From Salvator merianae (Eukaryota; Chordata; Lepidosauria; Squamata; Teiidae), in assembly GCA_003586115.2 (NCBI GenBank), contig QVOM02000025.1, positions 82,255,137 through 82,319,136 of the forward strand: a DNA stretch of 64,000 nucleotides, in the 5' to 3' direction. Each line of letters begins with the position of its first letter. The stretch's first letter is position 1. Below are positions 50,701 through 62,900 of this stretch, piece after piece. The notes under the pieces were generated by a model. The model made no database searches. It was not told the origin of the DNA and was given only the letters and a program-made list of their open reading frames with translations. The position numbers were made by a program, and so were the translations under genes.

Positions 50701-53700
50701 GCAGCAGCTTCCTTATTCGCCTACCCGTCCCTTCCCTCCCTCCGGCAGCTGCTGCCCTCATTTCTCTATCCCGGACCCCACCCTGCGTCACGGGGGCTTC
50801 TAACCGGCTCTCCCTCTCCCTTTATACTCGCTTCCTCCTCCTTTGCATGCACACCGAGCGCTAGGAAATCTGTCAGGCATGGAAGAGAGAGAGCGGCGGC
50901 ACCCTCGGCCGGCGGCGGCTGCTTGAGGAGGAGCTTCGGTCTCTTTTATAGGGCCCCTCTATTGCCACAGGCGGCGGCCCCCGGGCAAGCTCCCTTTGCT
51001 CCCTGTGCCAGAAAACTAAAGCATTTTTTTTTTTTAAAGAACAGTTGAAAAGAACGAGCATGCAGACGACGAGGGTTCTTCAAAACAACAAAGAAAAGGA
51101 CAAAAAAAACCCGCCCCTTGCTACTTTTGAGGGCCTTGTCTTCTTTATTTTGGGGGACCCCCGTTTCTCCCCCCCCCGCCTGATTTTCTGGGTGGGAAGA
51201 AAGCCCAGCCAGCCAGCCAGCCATTCCCCTGTGCCCGAGGCTCCCCTCTTGCCTCAGGCAACCGCTCCCGGGCTCTGTCTTTAAGATCTTGGGTATAAAA
51301 GTTCATAATTGCCAATCAGCTTAAAACGGAAGTCAGAGCTGCTCTGATCAATGCAAAGCATAAAAATGAAGTCGTGCAGCTATATAGCAGGGGGAATCCC
51401 TCCTCAGCTCCTGTATAGTGAGGAGACTGATTGGGGCTTGCTTCTAAGAACGCGAATGTAAGGATACGGCTGCTCTGGGTTTTCTTGCACTTCTGTTTGC
51501 CCTTTGTCATGTTTGCTCTACACTCCAGTGTAACATTGCGGTCTGGTACATTATATTAAAGCAGGATATCCTCATTCTTAGCACTGTTAAGGCAGAAGTT
51601 GTGAGTTTGCCTGATTTGTGTTCTGGATGATACTACGTTCTTAGCACAAATACTATTACGACTACTACTGCTACAATAAATAATAATGATTAATAATGAT
51701 GATGATATGTTGTATAATAATCATTTCTATTATCTGATATTAATGGCTCTTGTGTCCTCGGTTAGGACTTGAATCATTGAGTTTGATCCAATCTATGACT
51801 GAACTTTTCTGAATAATAACAATATTAATGATGATGATGATGATAATGATGTTCTCCTCAAGTCTGCAAACTTTGCACGTAAAGACAACTTCCTTGAGAA
51901 TTTCATTTTTGGGGCCATAAAGGGAAACAAACTGGTGCTTGTTCTGATATTTGAATTATGGGATTAAAAAAATACTGTATTATAAAATGGTTGAGTCTTG
52001 TTTTGGAATTAGAGATTTTCTTTCACAGTTTAATTTTCTTGTTATCTAAGATAACAAGGAAGGAGGTGAATTCTGGGGTCGAAGTAATGTTAACAAGGTG
52101 GAGTTAACGCATTATGTCACTTTAATATAAAGAGGAACATGAGGAATAGCATTGGATATTTGTATCTACGTGTTTAACTTTTTGTAGCTTTGAATATCAA
52201 AGGGTTTTGCTTATTAAGAGGTTCGTATGGCTATGCTTACCATTCATATGGCATGTGGTGGTCCTGAGTTTCTGAAGCAAAAAAGGCTTTCCTCTAGGCA
52301 AATGATGCTTAGTCCTGGTGTAACCTTTACTTAGACATGCAGTAGAAAGCTTTCTTAACCGTATCAGGTTTTTTTTGTACAGTGGAGTTAAATATAGAAA
52401 CTATCTGCATTTGTTCATGTTATCCACACTGAGACCACCAGCACCGTGCTCCATAAGCAAGAAGGACTGTACCGTCATTCTGTGCAGTTTTGAAGAACTT
52501 GTGGGATATTTCTGCTAATCAAAATGTTAATAGATTATTCTAAATAATCTCTGACGTTTCCCTCTGCTGAAGAACAGTGGTAGAACACCTTTTGAGAATA
52601 GCGGAAGTGTTTGGTATATATTAGAAGGATGAAAACTTATCTCAGAAAATTTCTGGCAGAAGTTTAAAATACAAAAGTTCAGGAGCCTTCAAAAGCCAAG
52701 TTCTTTATTTGGTACTGATGTGACAGCAGTCCGCACTTAGCTTTCAAATGGTTCAGAGATCTCCCTAATATATGATGGCCTGGTTTAAGGGGAGACCCTG
52801 CCCCTTTCTAGCATACTGCATTCATATTAGATGCAGCATAATTTGGTCTAGGCAGCCAAAATGGCCACCTAGACCTGAATACTGTTAGACCTGTTCTACC
52901 AAGGGTCCACAGGTACATGGAAGGGTGCATGCCTATGTGTTCCAGGTTAACAGTGGGACCTATTTCAGCAGCACACCAAATTACGCTGTCAAAATGGGTC
53001 CTCTTAGGGCTATAAGGCTAGAAACTAGTTCCTAGCCATCAAAGAACCTGGAGGTTGGCTCTGAAGACAGTGCGATCCTCTGAGCCATCATGGGGGTTGT
53101 CTTGGAACAGCCTTCTGAGTGTGGAAGGCTTGTTCTGGGACATGGGGGCCATTTCTGCCATTGGAAAACAGCCTGGCTTGGTCCTTTTGGACTGGGCCAG
53201 CCAGGTAAGCATGGAAATGGCCACAGACAAAGCTAGGAACCATTCTAAAAGATGAGATGTTCTCATGGGAAAGCCTCCCTAGATAAAGTATGTCAGAAAC
53301 ACTGGCAGGAACACTCAACAAAGAACTCAAGTAGTGCATAGATATTGGAGAAAATGATCCTAGGCCATATGTTCCTTTGCCTTTAACATAAGCATCTATA
53401 TCTTAAGTTGAGGCTAAAGTGATTTTTGTACAATAGAAGACAGACGCACAGGAGAGATTGTTGATAATGTTGAAAGTACCAGTTTAACCAGCTCAGTGGG
53501 TTTACACCATATTATAAATTCCAGAAATATCAGTGAAGTCATGCTAACATACTGAACCTTTTAGACATTTCTCTCTCATAAAGAAAGCAAGGAGCTGAGA
53601 CTGGGAGCTCTTTAGCTTACACGGAGGCACAGATGGTACCAATGCTAATGCTAAAATTTGATAGCTCTGAGCCTGCACCCATTTCTGTTTAGGATGGCTT

Positions 53701-54904
53701 TTTATATAATGTCACAGAATTAGTCCCAGATTGTTTATCCATATTAGATCATATGCAGTTGATTTTCTAAAGTGTGACATCAATAAATATGAAGTAGCAC
53801 ATGAATGTGAATTTTTTTCAAAGCCATTTTGACATCCTGTCCATAATTAACTACTTCCTTTATTGCTGTATTTATCATGTATCCTGATGAAATCAGAAGT
53901 TAGAAGTGGGCACATCTTCATGATGTGTTAGGTGCCCTAATAAAGGTATTGTTTTAATGAGGATTTTGAAATAAAACTTGTTTTTTTTGAGTCAGGAGAA
54001 ATCAGTATAGCAGTGTATTCTAGAACAAGTTTTCCTGAGCTTTGGTGATTCGGAACACACCAGTCAATGACTGCTGGCTGAGGGTAATGTTGACTGTTCG
54101 CATCCAGACAACTTCTGTGCAGGCAGAAGTACTTGTTCTTGAACCCTCCCAAGCTCTCATGAAACATTAGATTTTTTAGCCCATCTGAAATTCTCTGTGA
54201 CCTACTAGTGGGTTGTGTCGCCTACTGTGTGAAATCTTGTTTTAAAATCTTAGTCAGGTTGACCCAGCATGCCCTGATCTGACCTACCCATATCAAAACC
54301 TTAAAAGCAAATTTTGTTAATGAACAATGTAAATCATAAAGAGTCTTCTGTTACATTTTTCTCTTCTTTTTTTTATATTTCCCTGTACTTTCTCCATGTG
54401 TCAAAGACCACCCAAGGCAATACAGCAATTGTTTGCAATCTTGTGAATTAATATACAGTAAACATTCTGTTTGCTGGGTTAAACTAAATAAGTATTTCCA
54501 TGACTTTGGTGCCTGTAATTCTCATATTCTCATAACAGCAGTGAAATATATGTAGTGCTTATTCTCTATATTTTCAGGTTTATAAAAGCATTAGATTTAC
54601 TGCCCAGTCCTAATCCTATTTGTTTTGTCGCAAATTGTCAGCAATTTCCTGAACAAAAGTTTTTAAAAAAAACTTTGATGTTCTTTCCATAGAAAATGAT
54701 TACTCAGAAACTTTCAGCCAACACTGCAGTTGAGTTGGTTTTGAATCCAGGCCTGCTGAACTCAAACACAACACTTATATTGCACTGCAATTGCTTGTGC
54801 TTTCATGTTTTTATACAGTCTTTTACAATTATTTATTTATTTACATATGTATTCTGCCCTGTACCGTAAGATCTCTGGGGGAGTTATAACAACCAACTTC
54901 TTCA

Positions 54905-55255
54905 GGGAAAGGAAGATGTTGAAAAGCTATGTTTATGTTCTTTACCACTAATTTTTAAAAAAAGGTATTCCATATTCCCAAACAAGCTTTTCTCCTCTGC
55001 TTTTTGGAATTACGTCTCCAATCACTAGCACATTTGTTCCCGAACAGTACTATTTCTACATTTTCGTCTGCTTTCTCTTGTATATAATTCATCCAGTGCA
55101 TGATTGCTTGAACACTCTTTCTGTTTGTGATATCATTGGCAAGAACAAACCCATGAACTCCTCAGGAAAAAATATATAGCAGAGGTATGAAATAACTCCT
55201 GATCAGCAGTGTCTCGTATTTGAAGTTTCCCTATTGTATTCTGAAATGAAACTGA
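54905..55255 (-). pseudogene. Decayed Rab-type small GTPase pseudogene
   Basis: The minus strand gives successive Rab blocks: 'KLQIRDTADQE' (functional Rabs have LQIWDTAGQE), then after a frameshift 'VLANDITNRKSVQ' (compare VYDITN.KSF), 'WMNYIQEKADENVEIVLFGN' with N-K-C (the NKxD guanine-binding motif is altered to NKCA), and after another shift 'RGEKLVWEYGIPF' and 'KNINIAF' (the SAK region is lost). The 'RGEKL..YGI.F' block is most like the Rab8/10/13 group. At least two frameshifts, a lost catalytic Gln-Gly context and no introns between motifs suggest an old processed copy. Confidence 0.75.
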
Positions 55256-55584
55256 TGTAACTTTGGAATTAAGTGCTGATAGTAGCAATATAGGAAGTGA
55301 GCAGTGGCAGAAAGGCTGGGCAGAGCTTGGTGTATTTCCTCAGGATGGAAGTTTTCCCCAGGTAGGACTTACCAGTCAGGAATGATCTTAGCATTCCTGG
55401 TTGAGTCATGGCCTAGCAGGCAAAGAGGAGCTGTAGTTGTACCAGGTGAAGACTAAAGCTGCTTGTCTGTGGTCACACCTTCTGTGTTGAGAAATGCTGG
55501 TTAAGTGCATGTTATTTTGGTACTAATGTCACCTATAGAATAATCCAGTATTCTCATAATAGATTCCAAGATAACTCTGCAATT

Positions 55585-56195
55585 TTGGTACATCAGGGCA
55601 TGAAACTGTTACCCTTCAAGACAGTCCAGAAGCTGGAGCTAGCACAGAATGTAGCATCTTGACTACTGATAGGAGTTTCTGGCCAGATGTGCATCACACC
55701 AGTCTTGAAAGATCTGCACTGGCTAACTATTCATTACTAATCCTGATTAAAGTTGTTGATACTGACCTATGAAGCTCTTGATGGTTTGGGCATTGAATAT
55801 CTGAAAGAGCACTTTTTCCCATACTGACTTGCTTGGCCATTAAGTTTGGAAGGGGGCCTCTGCTTATAGTTCTGCTACCCTCAGAAGTGTAAGCATTGTT
55901 GACATTCAAGAGGGCCTTTTCTGTGGCAGCCCCTAGCTTTGGAACAGTCTCACTAGTGGAGGCCCTGCGCCAATGTTTTATGGTTTTTGGCACCTGGTTA
56001 AAACATACATCTTTGCCTAGGCCTTTGATGCTTAGCTTCTTTTGAATGTAATCCTGCCAGGATGGGAGGGTTATATTTTAAGTATGTTTTATTCTATTTT
56101 TATCAGTTAGATATTTTAAGTGAATGCTGTGACCTGCCTTGGGACTTTTGGGTAAAGGGTAGGAAACACATGAAAATAAACAACATCCAATCTGC
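55585..56195 (+). mobile_element. L2/CR1-like LINE 3' end, degenerate
   Basis: The broken plus-strand translation resembles the ORF2 C-terminus of this clade: 'QKLELAQN', 'HITPVLKDLHWL', 'LTYEALDGLGIEYL', 'RAFSVAAPSFGTVSLVEALR', 'TWLKHTSLPRPLM'. It is followed by a 'GCTGTGACCTGCCTTGGGAC' non-coding tail. Several frameshifts and stops. Confidence 0.7.
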
Positions 56196-56699
56196 TGGAT
56201 TTGTGTATATAACAGGTTCCCTTTTTGCCCTTGGAAGAACAAGTTAATCTTCTTTGCTTGTGTTTAACCTCACAGAGTGCACTGAACCTTGGTGTTCCAT
56301 TAATCTGGAAAGCATAGTGTAATTAAATGGTCAGTTCACTTTTTCCCCCTCTTTATCTTTGCAAACACCGTTAGACACCGTTTATCTTTGGAGTAGTGTA
56401 AATATTAATGTGGCTAACATACGATTCTACACTTCTGGTGTTCAACATGTGATATTAAGGTCTGTTTCTAACTTGAGCTAAGATTTACAATAGAGCTGGA
56501 TATGCTTCTTGTCAAATTTCCATACCAATCCGTTATAGTGCACTGCTACACAACCTCTTGCAGTGTCACACTTTCACAATTACTGAGCATCTTTTCTATT
56601 TGTTAATGAGGTCAGTTCTGTAATAAAGTGGAAAGATTATTAAGGGGCTTGAAAGGGCATAAGGGTCCTAAGTTTGCAGCTAGCCTTCCTAGCTAGGGC

Positions 56700-56925
56700 A
56701 TGATTATTTCTGTGCTGATGAGCAGGGGGAGGAATAGCATTGGGAGAAGGAGGGGTAGGCTAAGGAGGAGGAGTGGCATACAGGTTGTGCCTGTAGCTCC
56801 TTCTGCTCCTTCACCCAGCATTCAGAATCTGGGGGGGGAAGCCACCCTCCCAGCAACACCTCTGGAGGTATTGCTGGTGAATGCCAGGTCAGTCTGGAAC
56901 AAATCATCTTTCATCCGATAGATCT
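56700..56925 (+). mobile_element. LINE fragment at the ORF1-ORF2 boundary
   Basis: The frame ends '..LEVLLVNARSVWNKSSFIR'. 'N-A-R-S-V/I-x-N-K' at the start of ORF2 marks the beginning of the AP-endonuclease domain in CR1/L2-type retroposons. Truncated on both sides. Confidence 0.65.
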
Positions 56926-57094
56926 TTTGCCACTAGGCACATCTGCAGTTGAGCATCCTTTCAGCTTCGGTCCAGCCACTTCACTTTTCCTGGAGCTACT
57001 TGTACTTGCCCTCTGGTCTTCCCCAGTAATGTTTTGGCCATCTTCCACCCTGGGGGCTCATCTTCCAGTGTCATATCATTCTTCCTGTACTGTT

Positions 57095-57200
57095 GCTTCA
57101 AGCTGTTTTCTTGGCAAGCATACTGGAGTGGTTTGCCATTTCCTTCTCCAGTGGGTTACATTTGGTCTGAGCTCTCCACTTCACTGGGATGCGCAAGCCC
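57095..57200 (-). repeat. SINE-like fragment
   Basis: 'ACTGGAGTGGTTTGCCATTT' is the reverse complement of 'AAATGGCAAACCACTCCAGT', the body motif of tRNA-SINEs also seen at 46335-46668. No clear tRNA head is left. Confidence 0.45.
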
Positions 57201-59764
57201 CTCCACCATAACCAGACAGTGATTCATGCTTGTTTCTAAGGTTTTGCATGTGTCATAGTGCATTATCAATAGTATGTGTAGCATTCCTGTGCTTAATATA
57301 TCCATCCTGTCTACTTTTGAGTGTTTAGACAATGGATTTTCCAGTAGTCTCCTCAGTATAGCCTAGAGAGAATAGTCTTCCTTGTTTCAGTGTTCATGTC
57401 TGTTTTTTTCACCAGGGAGTTTCCTTTAATGGCATTATAGTAATGTTTTCTGCTACTAAATGAGTGTCCTTGAGATATCAGTGTACTTATAGCATATGAG
57501 AAATTGGTGTGTCTGCACTGTTTCTATTTTATGTATGGTGTAAAAGAACTAGTTTTGAACATTGCTGCCCTTGGACTCACTCAGACTTTATAGCCCCCAG
57601 TACAAAAACCTTGGGATACTGGTGCTACTATTTTTCTGTGTGGTATTTATGTACTTCCCAAGCTGTTAGAGACTTTTGCCATCATTTGTTTGGCTGATCA
57701 CTGATAATGACATTTCTGCAAAGGAATGGTGCGTTTTGGTTATAATGCCTTACTAATGCAATCTCAAATAGCATTGCCTGATTCCAATTTGGTTTAGGGC
57801 TTTTACCTTCAGTGCTGTCTAGCACAACATATTCTTTACCAATTGCTAATTTGTAGAGATCTATATGCTGTGGTTAGCGTTTGTCCGCAAGGTATTTCAT
57901 TTCATTTTACAAGTGCACGTCTTTTATTGTAGTATCACTTTACATTTGGCTGTTCTTTTGAACTTAAGACAGCAAACCTTATTCCCTTTTCCTCCATTTT
58001 AACTCCCCAACAATGCTGTGAAATAAACTAGGCTAAGAAATAACAGACGACCCAAGATCATTCAAGCGGAGCTGTGATTTGAACTTAGGGATTTTTAGGT
58101 TCCAAGTCTGAAGTTTAACTACTACATCATGTTGGCTGTTTTAATTCAGATCTTTCTGAAAGTTGCCCTTAATATATATTTTTTTAAAAAATGCATGTAC
58201 AGTGTACAATGTTATAAGTTTTTCGTGGAGATTTTATACAAGTATCAGGTCTAGCAATGACTCTGTGTACTGGGCAGCTGGAACACACAGCACACACAGA
58301 ATTACCTACCTGACTGCTGATTTGGATACATGAACACTAAATTGTTGTTCAGATTTATACTCCTATGTGATGCTATGAATGCCTTACCATCTTATTGCCA
58401 TCTTGTTGCTGCATCAGTTGTTATTCGTCAGAGTTTAAGTTTTGTGAATGCTTGACTGAGGCTACTTTTTGTTGTCTCTGATGTCAGTGTGTTGGATTCA
58501 GCACAGAGCAATATTGATCACTATTTATCCAGCTTCCTCAATGTTCTTGTAAGCCTACTATTTAGCCTTTCTCAAGACCAGAAGATTTTAAAGTTAAAGT
58601 TTAGTCATGTTTCAAAGTCTGCAAGAATTGGAAAAGTCTTGTGTTATTCTGGTGAGAAATCATGAAGCTGCTGGTAATAAATTAGAGATCTGCTGATACT
58701 GCATTAAAGATTGGAATTATACCTTTCCTTGAGGGCAGCTATGGCCTTCTGTTTAGGTGCACAGCAATCACACAGTTTATTAGGCTTTATCCATAAAATA
58801 CAGCCTTCTAAGTAAGCCCACAAAGGGGTCTCTGACTTTCTTGCAGCAGCTTCCTGCATATTTTGCTAGCCCTCTCATTTGCTCAAAGATGGATTTTAAT
58901 CTTCTTTCTTCTAGTATTAGTATGAATGTTTGAATCTCATATACTTGCCAGGAAAGAAACCTAAGGCTAGAACATTGACTTTTTTCCCCTGAAAAGTCAA
59001 ATTGTGTTTAATTTTGTTCAGATTCGATGTCAGAGCATCTCTAGTTCTGACTTCAGGGCCTGTTTTACATCTCTTTGTACCATTAGACAACTGAGGAGAA
59101 AGGTATGCATTGTCTTTGGGCTGCGATCGCAGATTGACTAGCATAGTCTGAAAAGAGGCTGTGTGGATGCTAGAAGCAAGATCAGTGTAATTGCTCTCCC
59201 TGCATCAACAACATCTATAAAGCATCCTGGGAATTGCCTGCTCTACGCTCAGAGCAAACTGATCACATGAGTCTGAATTTTCAGTTCAGTTCATTAGTCA
59301 GCCATTTTGGTCAACACCCAGCTTTACTGCGCACAACCAATCCTATTATCACTCTGTCTCTTGGCTTATCTAAAGGGGTGAGAGAGAGGCTAGTTGATTT
59401 CAGCAGTTCTGGATGCCTTTTCTTCTCTCTCTGTTACCATTTTTGGATTATTTTTTTTTAACATCCACTATAGCCAGCCGTTTTTCTGATGCAGAGACCA
59501 CGTTTGCTGTGGTCATTTAGGAGTAATTGCTCAGATTTGGTTTGAAGAAAAGACTGTTTTGTCTGGAAGAAAACAGGAAGGACTAATAGCAAAGGGGCAT
59601 CTTTTTCTCCCCTTTTACCCCGTGCCTTGCTTTTCTCAAAAACTCGTGGGATCTGGAGGAAATCTTTCCTGACCGGCCAAGATATTTTATATTTTGTTCA
59701 GAAATTTCTCTCCTTTTTGGCTTTTTCCTTAATTTTCTTTTATTGTTGTACCAGCTGAGTCATC

Positions 59765-59942
59765 ATGTCTGCCCTGATGCCTCAAAGCGATATGCCAACC
59801 CCCACCACAGACAAGATCACACAGGCTGCTATGGAGACCATCTATCTTTGCAAATTTCGAGTATCCATGGATGGAGAATGGCTCTGTTTGCGAGAGCTGG
59901 ATGACATCTCGCTTACACCCGACCCTGAACCTACCCATGAAG
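59765..59942 (+). CDS. RUFY3: RUFY3 alternative (neuronal-type) first coding exon (partial gene)
   Basis: Fifty-nine codons plus one base, from ATG at 59765 (A at -3) to GTATGG. It reads 'MSALMPQSDMPTPTTDKITQ', then 'AAMETIYLCKFRVSMDGEWL' and 'CLRELDDISLTPDPEPTHE', almost identical to the start of mammalian RUFY3 (singar1). RUFY3 has an N-terminal RUN domain and coiled coils and, in its longer form, a FYVE-related end. It is an adaptor linked to neuronal polarity and, in recent work, to dynein-dependent lysosome positioning. The RUN domain should follow in the next exon, outside the window. Phase 1 matches the exon at 50334-50655, so the two are alternative starts. Confidence 0.95.
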
Positions 59943-62900
59943 GTATGGTTGCGTTTTCTACTTAGAGAGGCCTGCAAGCGTTGTTTCCGAAGAGGCTAGG
60001 GAAGAAGGTGTTGATTTTTTCACAATTTCAGAGCTCGTTTCAGGAGGACAGAAAGCTAATTCTGAAGGTTTAATTGTTCAGTGCAATGAAACCAATCAAT
60101 AACTACTGCTCTTATTTGGAGTTCTTTGTTTACCTTATATACCCTCAACCCCACCCCGGCAGCAGGCGTGTGTGTGTTTGTGTGTCTCTGTGTATGCGTT
60201 TGTCTCAGATGAGATGCAGATTTTCAGCATCTGAAAGAAAGCTGGTTTTGAGATTTTACAATAGTTTTTTGATCTCTGTTTCTCTTTCAAATCCTGTGTT
60301 TAAGATGCTTTTGCTTTATAAATTGGACAGAGGACCCAGATGGTGCTTCAAACAGATACTATAGAATGTGACACTTTCAAAATTTGCAAAGCTTATTTAT
60401 ATGGAATCGTCTGTTAAGTCCCCCAAGTTTGGGGGTCATGCCAGAAAATATACTATCTCTAAATGATCACCTACCAACTAACCAACCATCTTGTTATCTT
60501 GTTCAGTAAAGAGAGCTATTTTATTGATAGGTAAATGAGAGTGAAAATAGAAAATGGAGTCATTCAATGGTGTATCATTCAACTCAAAAGCCTTATTAAA
60601 TTTCAGTTCCATGAAGATCTCATGGGACTGACTTTCTTATCACTCACTGTCATTCAAAATCCATTCAGTTACTGAATGTCTGTTGTGAACCCAAAGTGAC
60701 AAAATACGCCATTTTGTACCGTATACCCTGGTTTAACAAGGTTTCTGATGATAAAATCTACTACTTGGCGTTGTCACTTTCAACAGCATTCACTGCATTC
60801 AGGGTGAGAGTTGATTTTGATTTGAGTTGATTTCAGAGCAGTGAATGAGGTCAATTTCTATGCATTTCACCAAGGGAACTCGCCAGTACACTTTTTTTTT
60901 TTTTTGTTCCTATTGCTGACCTGGCAATGAATGTATCTCCCTTGTGCTGCATTGTCTTCCTAACCTGCTGCTGGCAGCCTGTGGAAGGTAGTTCACAAAG
61001 CTTCTGCAACTCATTGAACTATGTGGCAATAAGTAACAAGTTTCAAAAAAGGGTTGTTGCTTCTTAGTTTATAGGGTGGTGTTTTATGCTATTCTTAAAG
61101 TAATTACAATAAGCCTGGGCTTTACTATTGTGTGTATCCTATATGGCTATTTACACACACGTGTCTGTCTGCGCATGCACACATCTGCTTTTATGCCACA
61201 CTAAGGTCAGCTGACACCGTGAGAGAATATGGGGAGAAGAGGGGAGACTGACAAAATAGTTATGAGAAAAATAAAGTTGATGTGTTTAAGCTTTGTTTAA
61301 ATAAAGACTGAGAATAATCCATGCGGAATGGTCTCTTTGTGATCTTCGTTGATCTGACTGCATACAGTATTACAATTTTACTCTCATTTCTTAACATTAT
61401 GAAATATCATTACTCTATTCGGCCCAATCTTGGTTTTGATGCTCCCACTTTTTCCATAGTTTTTCCAATTTCTTTGGTGAAGCAATCCCTTTGCAATAAG
61501 CCCTCTTTCTTCACTTTTGATCTTCCTTTATTTAATCATGGTATAGTTTCGAGTTTGAAGTGATTTCTAAGTATTCTGCTTACAAAGAACACGAAGATGA
61601 AGTGGGAGGTTCAGACAATAAATACTTGAACATCTGGAGGGTACAAAACACTTTCCTCAGAATATTGTGTTCTGATCATTTGTATAGGTCTTACTACTTA
61701 TGGTGAGCTGTTTAGAGATTTTGGTGCAAATTGTACCTATCATACTTGTAAAAAACTCACTTTAGAAACACTGCCAATTATTTTTGAAATACTGTACTAC
61801 TAATTGAAGAGCCTATATACTTGCCTGTATACTTGCCAGCAGGATCCCCAAACACTGTGTACCCCATGTTTATTTAAAAACAAAAAACTTTTCCTGTAAA
61901 TATGACTGTTTGCAGTAGCCCGATATCTTGGTTGTTATCAGCATTTATAAAACCAAACTCTTTCCCATGTAATCTGACGTAGGTTTGGAAGCTCCTGTTG
62001 CCTTTAACATAAAAGACAAATAGGTGCAAGGCCAGCTGATATATTTTACCACTGTAAATAGCAATACCACTATACATTTCAATATGATTTACATTTCATT
62101 TATATTGATGCAGTGATGATATTTTTGGCACATTTACTGAAACAAGTTACAGCACATAAACAAACACAGAGAAGGTGGCCTGTAAATGTAAAGAATAAGA
62201 GAGGTGCAGAAAAATGAGTGATTCTTCTTAGCACTGAATTGATGAAAACAAGTTGTTCAGTTTTGTCTAGAGGTGATCTTGAAACATTGTTGGGATAACC
62301 GTCTGATGAATACATACTATATATTTCTACTGCTGATCATTTTGACATGCTTAAGGCCATTTAGTGCACCTATAAAGAAAGAAACTTGAGAATCATTCTT
62401 TATGTGTGATAGGTTCTCGACCTGGACCTGTTAAAGATGTTAACTATTTGCTTCTGATCCCCTCTACCAACTGTGAATAGCACTTAGAAGAACTTGACAT
62501 AGGTTCTGTTCATTTTCATGAAAATTGGCAAAGTCACAGCTTGAAATACTTGGTCAGTTTCCATTCACCTCACTTTCTGTGTTGAAAATTAGGAAAACAG
62601 AGCTGTATTTACACTATATAAAATAGTCCTATTTGTAGTGATACTTGGCTGTAACCACAGATGCTTATCAGTTGATGAAGAAATTTGTTTTGTTTGTGGT
62701 CTTTTACTTTTCATTGTAGTTCTTAACTGTGATGTTACTCACAGTATTTTTCATTTCCACTTTTCATGGTTTCTGTACTGTATTATGAGAAAGGAAAAAT
62801 TGGCCAGGTGCTCATATAATCCTTCTTGAGTTGTCTCTACATATTAGTTAGAGCAACTAAAAAAAAAAAAAATTTCTAACAAATTTCATTATTTTACTAG

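Larger units (their letters stand above)
50656..59764 (+). other. RUFY3 first intron / region upstream of the second promoter
   Basis: Contains a degenerate MITE (about 52720-53240), a minus-strand LINE tail (54830-54895), a Rab pseudogene (54905-55255), LINE fragments (55585-56195, 56700-56925), a SINE-like piece (57095-57200) and an L2-like piece (57970-58135). 50700-52700, 53250-54800 and 58140-59700 contain nothing I can name apart from short (AAT/GAT)n runs near 51690-51850. Confidence 0.6.
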
